Source: Planctomycetota bacterium (GTDB lineage: Bacteria > Planctomycetota > Phycisphaerae > WQYP01). From it: a stretch of 64,000 nt of DNA. Each line of letters begins with the position of its first letter. Position 1 is the first letter of the stretch. The stretch spans positions 1-64,000 of the forward strand of contig JAKAEZ010000003.1 of the NCBI GenBank assembly GCA_021819825.1. The letters are read 5' to 3'. The position numbers and the translations under genes were made by a program. This document shows, one piece after another, positions 46,427 to 54,463 of the stretch. A model generated the notes under the pieces. That model searched no databases. It was not told the DNA's origin and saw nothing but the letters and a program-made list of their open reading frames with translations.

Positions 46427-47386
46427 ATGAGTCATGTAGTTGATCGCCGTTATGATTTCGTATTTCTATTTGACGTGCAGGATGGCAACCCCAACGGGGA
46501 TCCGGATGCGGGAAATCTTCCGCGTATTGATCCGCAAACCATGGAGGGTTTCGTTACGGATGTTTGCATCAAGCGGAAGATACGCAATGCCGTGGCGGCC
46601 ATTGCGGCCGGCAAACCGGGTTTCGATCTATTTTTTCAAACCCAGGACGCGGTATACGAAAAACGTATTTTGAACAACCTGATGGAGCAGGCGTTCGATG
46701 GTGCGGGCGTCGATAAAAAAGCGTTTAAGGAAAGCAAAGGCAAGGACAAATCCACCGAGGCTGAAAAAGCCAAAAAATGGCTGCTTCAGCAATATTATGA
46801 CATTCGGGCATTTGGGGCTGTGCTTTCCACCGGCGATTTCAATTGCGGTCAGGTGCGAGGCCCGGCGCAAATAACGTTTTCTCGATCGTTAGATGCTATT
46901 ATCCCGGCAGAGTCGGCCATCACCCGTAAGAGTGTTACCACCGTCAAGGAGGCCGAGTCGCAGACCCAAAAGGATGGATTTCTGACCGGTACCTTCGGCC
47001 GGAAACACACCGTGCCATACGCCCTTTACCGAGGCCACGGATTCATCAATCCGTTGTTGGCCCGCGACACGGGATTCACTTATACCGATTTGGCATTATT
47101 TTTTCAGGCCATGCAACGCATGTTTGATCTGGACCGATCCGCTTCGCGTGGTCTGATGTCCCTGCGGGGATTGCATGTGTTTCAACATTCCACCGCGTTG
47201 GGCGAAGCGCCGGCACACATACTGTTCGACAAGGTGATAACGCCCGCACTTGGGGATAGCGCCGCCCCGCGCAAATTTGCGGATTACGCGATTACCGTCA
47301 CCGATTCCCTGCCCGACGGCATTATTCATCGCGAATTATCGGCGGCAAATCTGGCGGATGTGGCATTCCCGTTTGCCGCCGCTTAA
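46427..47386 (+). CDS. cas7c: Cascade backbone subunit Cas7c (Csd2)
   Basis: Forms the helical filament that grips the crRNA spacer, several copies per complex. 319 aa. The N-terminal VDRRYDFVFLFDVQDGNPNGDPDAGNLPR is the typical Csd2/Csh2 RAMP strand with the Asn-Pro-Asn-Gly-Asp signature; MEGFVTDVCIKRKIRNAV and DIRAFGAVLSTGDFN follow. Last effector gene before the transposase insertion. GAAAGGA precedes the ATG. Confidence 0.96.
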   Translation: MSHVVDRRYDFVFLFDVQDGNPNGDPDAGNLPRIDPQTMEGFVTDVCIKRKIRNAVAAIAAGKPGFDLFFQTQDAVYEKRILNNLMEQAFDGAGVDKKAFKESKGKDKSTEAEKAKKWLLQQYYDIRAFGAVLSTGDFNCGQVRGPAQITFSRSLDAIIPAESAITRKSVTTVKEAESQTQKDGFLTGTFGRKHTVPYALYRGHGFINPLLARDTGFTYTDLALFFQAMQRMFDLDRSASRGLMSLRGLHVFQHSTALGEAPAHILFDKVITPALGDSAAPRKFADYAITVTDSLPDGIIHRELSAANLADVAFPFAAA

Positions 47387-47404
47387 ACCAATGAACGCCG
47401 CCAA

Positions 47405-47434
47405 CCGCGCTGCCCGCCCGGCGGGCACGCTAAA
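47405..47434 (-). repeat. REP-like palindrome, inverted variant
   Basis: Reading the minus strand: TTTAGCG then TGCCCGCC, a single G, GGCGGGCA and GCG. Same architecture as the other copies in this locus (8-bp perfect stem, one-base centre, TTTAGCG on the 5' side) but with a different, fully compensated stem. It lies 18 nt after cas7 and 55 nt before the direct copy at 47490, forming a head-to-head pair upstream of the transposase gene. Confidence 0.7.
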
Positions 47435-47464
47435 CGGAGGGGTGGGGGCGACGGGCTGCGGCAC

Positions 47465-47516
47465 GGCATGGTATAAAATCCGTTCCGTGTTTAGCGGGCC
47501 ATGCGGCGTGGCCGCG
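47465..47516 (+). repeat. left copy of ~52-nt direct repeat
   Basis: Starts GGCATGGTATAAAATCCG and ends in the REP at 47490-47516. It matches 51846-51896 at about 45 of 52 positions with one gap (by eye). These two copies bound the block transposase-cas4-cas1-cas2-array. Confidence 0.65.
47490..47516 (+). repeat. REP-like palindrome in the cas7/transposase gap
   Basis: TTTAGCG followed by GGCCATGC-G-GCGTGGCC and GCG. One base (T for C) makes a G-U pair in the 8-bp stem. Immediately before the transposase gene; part of the longer direct repeat. Confidence 0.8.
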
Positions 47517-47553
47517 TCGTTTTTGGGCCATGGGATAATTTGGGAGATTGTTT

Positions 47554-48129
47554 ATGGTGGCGGCCTACCATAGTACGTTTTGTGCGTATGGATTCTGGTT
47601 GCCCAACGATCCGCGCGTATCATGGTCGGATTATGTGCGCTGTTGGGATTTGTTCTACGCCGCAGGCGGTGGAACCGCGTGCGGCGCGCGGCGATCAGTC
47701 GCGGCGGTGACGCATGACCCTGAGAGTCGCCGGCGCGCCAAGGAAACCCTGGCCAATCCGCCGGTGAGGTTTTCCATGGAACAGATCGCGGCGATTGGCC
47801 GCGGGTTTGGTATCGCGTCGGATGAATCAGAATATCGTATTTTGGCATGTGCGATTATGCGGGATCATGTGCATACGGTGATATTGCGCCACACAAAAGC
47901 AATCGAACAGGTGGTCGGCCATCTGCGCAGTCGCGGCACCAAACAATTGAATGCCGAATCACTGCGGACCGATCCAACCGTCTGGGCGCAAAACAGTTGG
48001 AACGTATTTTTGAATACCACCCAGGACATCGCCCGGGCAATCCAATACGTTAACAACAATCCGATCAAGGCCGGAATGCCACCCCAGAAGTGGGACTTTA
48101 TTACGCCCTGGGGAAATTCCCCCGTTTAG
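47554..48129 (+). CDS. IS200-like / RAYT Y1 transposase inside the cas locus
   Basis: HUH-family single-strand DNA transposase, 191 aa. The start at 47554 is chosen because GGGAG lies 7 nt upstream. N-terminal YHSTFCAYGFWLPNDPRVSWSD; HUH motif His105-Val-His107 in MRDHVHTVI; catalytic Tyr165 in AIQYVNNNPIKAGM. All catalytic residues are present, so it should be active. Related RAYT proteins bind REP hairpins and move them as single strands. It is transcribed with the cas genes, sits between cas7 and cas4, and its TAG stop forms part of the REP that follows it. No partner tnpB/iscB gene is present. Confidence 0.85.
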   Translation: MVAAYHSTFCAYGFWLPNDPRVSWSDYVRCWDLFYAAGGGTACGARRSVAAVTHDPESRRRAKETLANPPVRFSMEQIAAIGRGFGIASDESEYRILACAIMRDHVHTVILRHTKAIEQVVGHLRSRGTKQLNAESLRTDPTVWAQNSWNVFLNTTQDIARAIQYVNNNPIKAGMPPQKWDFITPWGNSPV

Positions 48130-48151
48130 CGGGCCACGCGGCGTGGCCGCG
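48125..48151 (+). repeat. REP-like palindrome in the transposase/cas4 gap
   Basis: TTTAGCG then GGCCACGC-G-GCGTGGCC and GCG, the consensus form. The TAG stop codon of the transposase is formed by the TTTAGC of the REP. Confidence 0.85.
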
Positions 48152-48214
48152 AATGCGTCATAATGGTGTCCATCGCGATTATCCCCCGATGATGACAGAA
48201 AGCTGGCGACAAAA

Positions 48215-48868
48215 ATGGTACCAATTATGAATATTGACCCGCCCGACCCCGTTTCAATATCGGCATTGAACGATTTTTTATATTGCAATCGGCGCTGCGC
48301 CCTGCATCGGTTGGATGCGCTCTGGGTGGATAATGCCTGGACCGTTTCCGGGACATTGGCACACGAACATGCCGATGATCCAGGGTATCGGCAGACGGCC
48401 GAGGGGGCACGGATTGAACGGGCGTTGCCGTTGTTTTCTCAAAAATTAGGACTGGTGGGCAAAGCAGATATCGTGGAATTCCGCGCGCAGGCGGATGGTC
48501 GGGAAATTCCGCTGCCGGTTGATTACAAACTGGGCAAGCGGAAGAAGTGGGACAACGACGACGTTCAGTTATGCGCCCAAGCTCTGTGCCTGGAAGAAAT
48601 GATCGGCGTGTCGGTGCCCAAGGGGGCGATCTTCCACGTTAAAACCAAGCGGCGGCGGGAAGTTGTATTCACCGAAGCCTTGCGAAAGCTGACCATGGAC
48701 ACCATCGACAATGTGCGGGCGTTGATGTTGGCCGACACGGTTCCACCAGCCGCGCTAAAACCGCAATGCGATGGGTGCTCCCTGCACAGTCTGTGCGTGC
48801 CGGAGTTGACGGGCAGGTCACGGGCATTGGATGCGGCCTACGCCGAGCTATTTGCGCCAGGGCCGTAA
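48215..48868 (+). CDS. cas4: CRISPR-associated exonuclease Cas4
   Basis: RecB-like nuclease that selects PAM-containing prespacers for integration with Cas1-Cas2. The iron-sulfur cysteines are near the N-terminus (Cys in FLYCNRRCALH) and at the C-terminus (CDGCSLHSLC, three more Cys). The nuclease core has GKADIVEF then PVDYKLGKRKKW, with the catalytic Asp and Lys and a downstream Gln. 217 aa. A second ATG at 48227 is possible. Cas4 is standard for type I-C. Confidence 0.93.
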   Translation: MVPIMNIDPPDPVSISALNDFLYCNRRCALHRLDALWVDNAWTVSGTLAHEHADDPGYRQTAEGARIERALPLFSQKLGLVGKADIVEFRAQADGREIPLPVDYKLGKRKKWDNDDVQLCAQALCLEEMIGVSVPKGAIFHVKTKRRREVVFTEALRKLTMDTIDNVRALMLADTVPPAALKPQCDGCSLHSLCVPELTGRSRALDAAYAELFAPGP

Positions 48869-48907
48869 AAATGGGTTACGTCGGCCGCGGGATGAACGCG
48901 CTACAGG

Positions 48908-48914
48908 CGCTAAA
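48908..48914 (-). repeat. possible degenerate REP at the cas4/cas1 gap
   Basis: On the minus strand CCGTTTAGCG is followed by a weak stem (GCGC-CTGTA-GCGC). Shares the 12-nt word CGCTAAACGGAG with the inverted copy at 47428 but lacks the 8-bp hairpin, so the assignment is doubtful. Confidence 0.3.
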
Positions 48915-48947
48915 CGGAGACATGGAATTGCGGACAGGGACCTGACC

Positions 48948-49988
48948 ATGGATGAAATTCAACTTAACACCTTATATGTTGTGACCGAGGGCGCGTATCT
49001 GCACCGCGAGGGCCAGGCGATTTTAATCCAAATCGATGGCAATGTTGCCGCCCGATTACCGATGCACATGATTGACTCCATCGCGTGTTTCGGCCGGGTA
49101 ATGGTCAGTCCGCAATTGATGGAGGCCTGTGCGGAAGGGCAGATTCCGTTGAACTTCATGTCCGCCGCCGGCCGATTGCTGGCCCGCATTGATACGCCGG
49201 GATCAGGGGGTGTGCGATTAAAGCGGGCACAATTTCGCCGGGCCGACGACATGTTGTTTCGCATGGCCTTTACGCGGGCGGTTGTGGCGGGGAAAGTGCA
49301 AAATGCGCGGGGCAATCTGTTAAGAACGGCGCGGGATTTGCCCGATGATCGGGCTGCGGATGCGGAAGCATTGCGATCCGCTGCGACATATCTGGCCAAT
49401 GGATTGTTACAACTCGAGCAGGCCGATTCCTTGGAACAGATGCGGGGACTGGAAGGCGATGCGGCGCGGCTTTATTTTGAAAACTTCGCCCGGATGACAC
49501 CCGGTGCGCCGACGGAACTGCAGTTTAGCAAACGCACGCGCCGCCCGCCGTTGGATCCGATCAATGCGTTGTTATCGTTGTTTTACAGTATTTTAACGCA
49601 TGATTGCACGGCAGCGCTGGCGTGCGCCGGGTTGGACCCGTCGGTGGGATTTTTTCATGAGGAACGGCCCGGCCGCCCATCATTGGCGCTGGATTTGATG
49701 GAGGAATTCCGGGCGTTTCTGGTGGATCGGTTTGTCATTACGTTAGTTAATCGCAGACAGGTGGGGGCGGATGATTTTATCACGCGGCCCGGCGGTGCCG
49801 TGGAATTAAAGGACGCCGCGCGCAAGCGGCTAATTGCTGCCTATCAGGAGCGTAAACAGGAAAAGCGCATTCATCCGTATTTGAATCAGGAAGCCCCTTT
49901 GGGAAGATTTCCCGTCCTGCAGGCAAGAATTTTAGCCCGGAATATCCGTGGCGATATTGATCATTATGTCCCGGTGGTGTTCAAATGA
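48948..49988 (+). CDS. cas1: CRISPR adaptation integrase Cas1
   Basis: 346-aa metal-dependent integrase. The ATG at 48948 gives MDEIQLNTLYVVTEGAYLHREG; a longer in-frame reading begins at 48831 inside cas4 but has no family match. Key residues: Glu179 in MRGLEGDAARLYF, His247 in GFFHEERPGRPSLALDLMEEFR and Asp259 or Glu262. Length and motifs fit the type I-C group. Cas1 acts with Cas2 and Cas4 to insert spacers at the leader end. Confidence 0.95.
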   Translation: MDEIQLNTLYVVTEGAYLHREGQAILIQIDGNVAARLPMHMIDSIACFGRVMVSPQLMEACAEGQIPLNFMSAAGRLLARIDTPGSGGVRLKRAQFRRADDMLFRMAFTRAVVAGKVQNARGNLLRTARDLPDDRAADAEALRSAATYLANGLLQLEQADSLEQMRGLEGDAARLYFENFARMTPGAPTELQFSKRTRRPPLDPINALLSLFYSILTHDCTAALACAGLDPSVGFFHEERPGRPSLALDLMEEFRAFLVDRFVITLVNRRQVGADDFITRPGGAVELKDAARKRLIAAYQERKQEKRIHPYLNQEAPLGRFPVLQARILARNIRGDIDHYVPVVFK

Positions 49989-50006
49989 CATAATTGTTTC
50001 TTCATG

Positions 50007-50033
50007 TTTAGCGGGCCACGCAGCGTGGCCGCG
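50007..50033 (+). repeat. REP-like palindrome between cas1 and cas2
   Basis: TTTAGCG then GGCCACGC-A-GCGTGGCC and GCG, with A at the centre. It lies between the cas1 stop and the cas2 start, only 20 nt before the latter. Confidence 0.85.
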
Positions 50034-50053
50034 GTGTTTTGGGGTACGAAAAT

Positions 50054-50344
50054 ATGATGGTACTGGTGGCGTATGATGTGAACACGATGGACCGCGCGGG
50101 ACGAAAACGTTTGCGGCGTGTGGCCAAGGCGTGCCTGGATTATGGCCAGCGGGTGCAATATTCAGTGTTTGAATGCGCGGTTGGTGACAAGGAATGGGCG
50201 ATGTTGCGGAGTCGATTGGTGGAAGAGATTGATGCGAAATTGGATTCGTTGCGCTTTTATTTTCTGGATGCCGCGGCAATAGGTCGGGTAGAGCATTTAG
50301 GGGCCAAAGAACCTAGGGATTTAAGCGAGCCATTGGTATTTTGA
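50054..50344 (+). CDS. cas2: CRISPR-associated endonuclease Cas2
   Basis: 96-aa ferredoxin-fold protein, the central dimer of the spacer integration complex. MMVLVAYDVNTMDRAGRKRLRRVAKACLDYGQRVQYSVFEC is the classic N-terminus with the catalytic-type Asp after YDVN. GGGGT precedes the ATG at 50054; the second ATG (50057) is also possible. Last cas gene before the array. Confidence 0.96.
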   Translation: MMVLVAYDVNTMDRAGRKRLRRVAKACLDYGQRVQYSVFECAVGDKEWAMLRSRLVEEIDAKLDSLRFYFLDAAAIGRVEHLGAKEPRDLSEPLVF

Positions 50345-50383
50345 TGGTGGCCGGACGTGTTTGGAACATCGCGTATGTTAGCT

Positions 50384-50400
50384 GGCACATTGCATGTGCC
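50384..50400. promoter_or_regulatory. 7-bp palindrome in the leader
   Basis: GGCACAT TGC ATGTGCC. Operator-like inverted repeat; no regulator is known to bind it. Confidence 0.4.
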
Positions 50401-50430
50401 TGTGGGAACGAAGTGTCGGCGTCGCCCCTG

Positions 50431-50457
50431 TTTAGCGGGCCACGCGGCGTGGCCGCG
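50431..50457 (+). repeat. REP-like palindrome in the CRISPR leader
   Basis: TTTAGCG then GGCCACGC-G-GCGTGGCC and GCG, the consensus form, about 325 nt before the first CRISPR repeat. Confidence 0.85.
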
Positions 50458-50783
50458 GTTGTGCGTGTTTGTGGGCTTGGCCCGCGGTCAACAGATGACA
50501 GTCATTTGGTCCGCGTGCGGCAGCAAGTTAAAATAGAGGTGAATCGTGGATGGACAGGGTTGAAGGTGACGATGAAATTACATAATAGACAACATATAAT
50601 GTATTCCGCGAACCTAGAGCGCGCACGGGAGTGCGGGGGTTTCGCGTTGTATGGAAGTTCTTTGAAAAGTGAAGATTTGTCGGTGTTGCAGCGGCGACAA
50701 TGGCCCGTTGCCAGAATGGGAAAACCGCACTTCGCGGAAAAGACTGGATTGGGCCGTATGTTATCAAGAGTTAGAGCAAGGCG

Positions 50784-51821
50784 GTTCTCCGCGGCCCAAA
50801 GCCGCGGAGCGGATTGAAACACCGATTATATTGGGTTTCAGCCCAATGCCGCTTGGTTCTCCGCGGCCCAAAGCCGCGGAGCGGATTGAAACCAGGTGAG
50901 AGCCTATCTTGATAATCTGGATCTTCGTTCTCCGCGGCCCAAAGCCGCGGAGCGGATTGAAACGGGCTGACGCTACCGCTTGGTGCGACTAAGTTACCGT
51001 TCTCCGCGGCCCAAAGCCGCGGAGCGGATTGAAACAGGGGTACCATCGAGTTGCCTGGCTGCTGGGCCTGGGTTCTCCGCGGCCCAAAGCCGCGGAGCGG
51101 ATTGAAACTTCGCGGCATTAGCCTGGCCTGTCGATACTTGCGTACGTTCTCCGCGGCCCAAAGCCGCGGAGCGGATTGAAACGGTTGCGCTCAAGCCTTG
51201 AATATGTTGGATTGGGTTCTCCGCGGCCCAAAGCCGCGGAGCGGATTGAAACGAATATGGATTTACGCATTGAACGGTATCCGCTGGTTCTCCGCGGCCC
51301 AAAGCCGCGGAGCGGATTGAAACTTCGCATTGACAATATAGTCGTTGTCGGTAGTGGGTTCTCCGCGGCCCAAAGCCGCGGAGCGGATTGAAACAAGTTT
51401 TTGGTGCGGTTAATTTTGGGGCGACGGGGTTCTCCGCGGCCCAAAGCCGCGGAGCGGATTGAAACATGGCCGTGCGGCCAAGTCTAACCGCCGGGTGACG
51501 TTCTCCGCGGCCCAAAGCCGCGGAGCGGATTGAAACGCGATCATGGCCAGTATATCCTGTCCAGCCGGGGTTCTCCGCGGCCCAAAGCCGCGGAGCGGAT
51601 TGAAACTTTTTGATGGGTTCTTGCGGCCTTCCGATCCAAAGGTTCTCCGCGGCCCAAAGCCGCGGAGCGGATTGAAACAACTGCGCTTTCTTGATTTCAA
51701 CTTCTTCATCGCGTTCTCCGCGGCCCAAAGCCGCGGAGCGGATTGAAACTGCGGCGCGTGAGGCCGTAAGCTACGCGCGAAGAGGTTCTCCGCGGCCCAA
51801 AGCCGCGGAGCGGATTGAAAC
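50784..51821 (+). CRISPR. type I-C CRISPR array, 15 repeats, 14 spacers
   Basis: Fifteen identical 37-nt repeats: GTT, 9-nt arm CTCCGCGGC, loop CCAAA, arm GCCGCGGAG, then CGGATTGAAAC. First repeat starts at 50784, the last at 51785. Spacers of 33-37 nt, all different. The orientation follows the cas genes; the ATTGAAAC end gives the usual 5' handle of type I-C crRNA. Identical repeats throughout, including the last, suggest an active or recently built array. No spacer was seen to match other parts of the window. Confidence 0.98.
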
Positions 51822-51845
51822 TTTGGCGCGAGGGGTTGCCGCCGC

Positions 51846-51896
51846 GGCATGGGATAAATCCGTCCTTCGTTTAGCGGGCCACGCGGCGTGGCCGCG
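51846..51896 (+). repeat. right copy of ~52-nt direct repeat with REP
   Basis: GGCATGGGATAAATCCG followed by the consensus REP (51870-51896). Partner of 47465-47516. Lies 24 nt after the last CRISPR repeat. Confidence 0.65.
51870..51896 (+). repeat. REP-like palindrome downstream of the array
   Basis: TTTAGCG then GGCCACGC-G-GCGTGGCC and GCG, the consensus form, 48 nt after the last CRISPR repeat and 92 nt before the end of the sigma54 regulator gene. Confidence 0.85.
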
Positions 51897-51988
51897 GGTT
51901 GCGGCGTTGCGGTAAGGTTGAATGATCACATGTCGCAGGGCAGAGGTGACCTGTGAATCCGTTGCGAAAGTGTCTGCGGTTACGGCTT

Positions 51989-53617
51989 TCACGTGGGATG
52001 GCCGGCTTCGGGCAGATCACTGGACTCAATGCCCATTTCCTTGACCTTTTTGTTCAGGGTATTGCGGTTGATGCCTAAAAAGTCCGCGGCTTTTATTTTC
52101 ACATCGCCGCAGCGCTGCAGGGCTTTTTCAAGCAGCGCCTTTTCCACCTGATTAATGACCAGATCATAAATTTGCCCTTCACGCAGGGCATATTCGCTGA
52201 TGGCTTGGTCGGCCAGGCGATGCACAATACCGTCGAGATCTTCGCTGGCGATACTGGCTCGGCCCTGCTGGGCAAAAGCGCGAATGGCTGTGGGCAGCAG
52301 GTCTTCCGTAAGTGTGTCCCCACGACTTAATACCACCGCGCGTTCCATGGCATTTTCCAGTTCTCGAACATTGCCCGGCCAGGGGTAGCGGACGAAAATG
52401 TTTACCAGTTCCCGGCTGATTTTATTAAGATTTTTTCCATTTTCCGCATTGAACTTATCAAAGAAAAAGTCGATGAGCTTGGGAATGTCCTCGCGGCGAT
52501 TTCGCAGGGCCGGCAAATTAATGGTGACAACATTCAGGCGGTAAAACAGATCTTCCCGGAATTTTCCTTTGGCAACTTCATCCTGAAGGCTTAAATTGGT
52601 GGCTGCGATGATCCGCACATCCACGCGAATGGTGCGCGTATCGCCAACGCGTTCAAATTCCCGCTCCTGCAACACGCGCAAGAGTTTCACTTGCAGGCTG
52701 GTGTCCAGCGTGCCGATTTCATCTAAAAACAGGGTGCCGGTATGGGCGGCTTCAAAGCGGCCGATTTTATCGCGAATGGCACCGGTAAAACTTCCTTTGA
52801 TGTGGCCGAAAAGCTCGGATTCCAGCAGCGTACCGGTCAAGGCTCCGCAATTCATGCGAATAAAGGGTTTGTCGGCGCGGTTGGAATTGAAATGTATGGC
52901 CTTGGCAATTAATTCCTTCCCGGTCCCGGTTTCACCCAACAGCAGTACCGTGGCCCGGCTCACGGCCACCTGCGCAATGGTGTCAAAAACTTCCAGCATG
53001 GTGGGCGAACTGCCGATGATATTGTCAAATTTGTATTTGCTTTGCAGGGTGCTGCGAAGCTGCCGGCGTTCTTCCAGCCATTCTTCCCGTTCGGTGGCGA
53101 CGATGGAATTTATCTTGATGGCCTGGGAAATAAATGCTGCAATGATTTCCATCAATCGCTGGTCATTATTGAGCGTTTCCTCATCGACAAATTGTTTATC
53201 AACGGACAACGCCCCGCAGGCCCTGGATTCAACAAGTATCGGCACGCAGATAAAGCTGGTCACGCGGCCGGGGACAGGCACACGGGCACCGGTCCGGTTG
53301 AGGAATTGAATTTCCTTGCTGATGTCGGCAACCACGCGCGACTTACCTGTGGCCACCACTTGCCCGGTGATGCCTTCGCCGACATCATATCGACCACGTT
53401 GAATTTCATTGGCGGTCAGCCCCAGCGCCGCTTCTATCTGCAATTTTCCCGTGGTAGAATCCAGAAGGACCATGGAGCCGCGCTCCATGCCGAGCCGATC
53501 GGCGAGAACGCGCATGGTCTGATCAAAAACGGCGTGCAAATCCAAGCCGGATGAGAGGGCACGGCCAATTTCGGTAAGAATCGTAAGTTCCAGTTCGGCG
53601 CGATCCATCAAATCCAA
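51989..53617 (-). CDS. sigma54-dependent transcriptional activator (GAF-AAA+-Fis)
   Basis: 542-aa NifA-type bacterial enhancer-binding protein. N-terminal GAF sensor (residues ~1-170, with [15 protein letters not shown]), AAA+ domain with Walker A GETGTGKE (228-235), Walker B LFLDE (296-300) and the sigma54-contact loop written GSFTGA (275-280) in place of the usual GAFTGA, and a C-terminal Fis-type helix-turn-helix ([20 protein letters not shown]). It should activate sigma54 promoters in response to a GAF ligand. Transcribed towards the CRISPR array; no functional link known. Confidence 0.93.
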   Translation of the reverse strand: MDLMDRAELELTILTEIGRALSSGLDLHAVFDQTMRVLADRLGMERGSMVLLDSTTGKLQIEAALGLTANEIQRGRYDVGEGITGQVVATGKSRVVADISKEIQFLNRTGARVPVPGRVTSFICVPILVESRACGALSVDKQFVDEETLNNDQRLMEIIAAFISQAIKINSIVATEREEWLEERRQLRSTLQSKYKFDNIIGSSPTMLEVFDTIAQVAVSRATVLLLGETGTGKELIAKAIHFNSNRADKPFIRMNCGALTGTLLESELFGHIKGSFTGAIRDKIGRFEAAHTGTLFLDEIGTLDTSLQVKLLRVLQEREFERVGDTRTIRVDVRIIAATNLSLQDEVAKGKFREDLFYRLNVVTINLPALRNRREDIPKLIDFFFDKFNAENGKNLNKISRELVNIFVRYPWPGNVRELENAMERAVVLSRGDTLTEDLLPTAIRAFAQQGRASIASEDLDGIVHRLADQAISEYALREGQIYDLVINQVEKALLEKALQRCGDVKIKAADFLGINRNTLNKKVKEMGIESSDLPEAGHPT

Positions 53618-54157
53618 CCTCCGCTATCGCCCACGGCAAATTCCTTCCACACCATCGAGCTTCCAACGCATTAAGCCCGGGCCTGCCGCCGTCAACCCCC
53701 AAGAGCCTGTCCGAAGATTCGCACGTGCTCCGGATGCTATTGTACTATGCAAACGCCGTGCGCAAGTAATCCATGGCGTTGAAATAATTAGCGACTGTAG
53801 AAATCCGCGGAATGAATCCGGGCGTTATAAAATATATAAGTGATTTTATTATAATGATTTATGAGACAGTCGTGGCGCGAAAATATCAGATCAATTCGCC
53901 TGTTATTATTGCCGGAATTTTTGGCAACGCATGAACAGTAAAGTTGGCATTATGCCTTATAAATAGCCTGTGCCACATATTGATGCCACGTTTCGGGTGT
54001 TTCTGCCTGTATAATAGGCATTCGGACGACATGGACTGAATCCGGCGATTCAACCCATTAATGGCTGGCCGTTTATTCCAATGGCGGCTTCTATTTGCGA
54101 AGAATCTTAAGCCGGCCTCTTGCCTTGGCAATGGCGTTTGGTAGGATGGATATTCTT
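53618..54157. other. 540-bp gap upstream of tRNA-Ala
   Basis: Contains a half-copy of the AGAGCCTGTCCGA repeat family near 53702 and an A/T-rich stretch around 53820-53880. A reading frame at 53886-54131 on the minus strand is not convincing. The promoter of tRNA-Ala should be in the last 100 nt. Confidence 0.35.
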
Positions 54158-54230
54158 GGGGACGTAGCTCAATTGGGAGAGCACTGCCTTTGCAAGGCAG
54201 GGGTTGCCGGTTCGATCCCGGTCGTCTCCA
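54158..54230 (+). tRNA. tRNA-Ala (anticodon UGC)
   Basis: Acceptor GGGGACG/CGTCTCC with the G3-U70 wobble that marks alanine, D-arm GCTCAATTGGGAGAGC, anticodon stem CTGCC/GGCAG around the loop TTTGCAA (anticodon TGC), T-arm GCCGG-TTCGATC-CCGGT, discriminator A. No CCA encoded. A T-run follows immediately (54231-54238) and may terminate transcription. Confidence 0.97.
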
Positions 54231-54463
54231 TTTTTTTTAAGAATAAGAAAAATTCAATTCCGGAATTCTCCACTGGCAATTATTATTCCTTTATGCGTAT
54301 AATGCGTTTCGAAGGAATGATTCGGTTCGCAACGATCTTTCTCAAAAGCTGCAACCCACCTTGAAAGATCCAGCGCCAACGCGAATCGCGCCATCAGTTT
54401 GCGGTGAATTGAAGTCGGGCGATGTACTTAGACTGAGGGCGATGCCACATAAGGACTTGGAAG

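Larger units (their letters stand above)
50345..50783. promoter_or_regulatory. CRISPR leader region
   Basis: 439 nt between cas2 and the first repeat. It should hold the array promoter and the Cas1-Cas2 integration signal. It carries a 7-bp palindrome GGCACAT-TGC-ATGTGCC at 50384-50400, a REP at 50431-50457 and, just before the first repeat, GTTATCAAGAGTTAGAGC. Apparent reading frames here are not gene-like. Confidence 0.6.

Noticed and set aside
48880-48920. Full REP between cas4 and cas1
   Set aside because: Shares TTTAGCG and a 12-nt word with the inverted copy but lacks the 8-bp stem; retained only as a doubtful repeat.
41579-50344. Additional anti-phage system or anti-CRISPR genes within the cas locus
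   Set aside because: Apart from the transposase every gene is a standard type I-C component, and gaps are too small for more.
50341-50817. 158-codon plus-strand frame in the leader
   Set aside because: It runs through the REP and into the first CRISPR repeat and shows no protein-like pattern; better read as leader.
50771-51850. Long minus-strand reading frames across the CRISPR array, up to 244 residues
   Set aside because: They arise from the 37-nt repeats lacking stops in these frames; the translated sequence is just the repeat read again with different spacers between.
41135-51990. tRNA-Gln 3' end as attachment site with a copy at the far end of the cas locus
   Set aside because: No copy of the T-arm/3' end was found near 51.8-52 kb.
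53886-54131. Minus-strand frame of 81 codons upstream of tRNA-Ala
   Set aside because: No ribosome-binding site, no protein-like pattern and A/T-rich surroundings.
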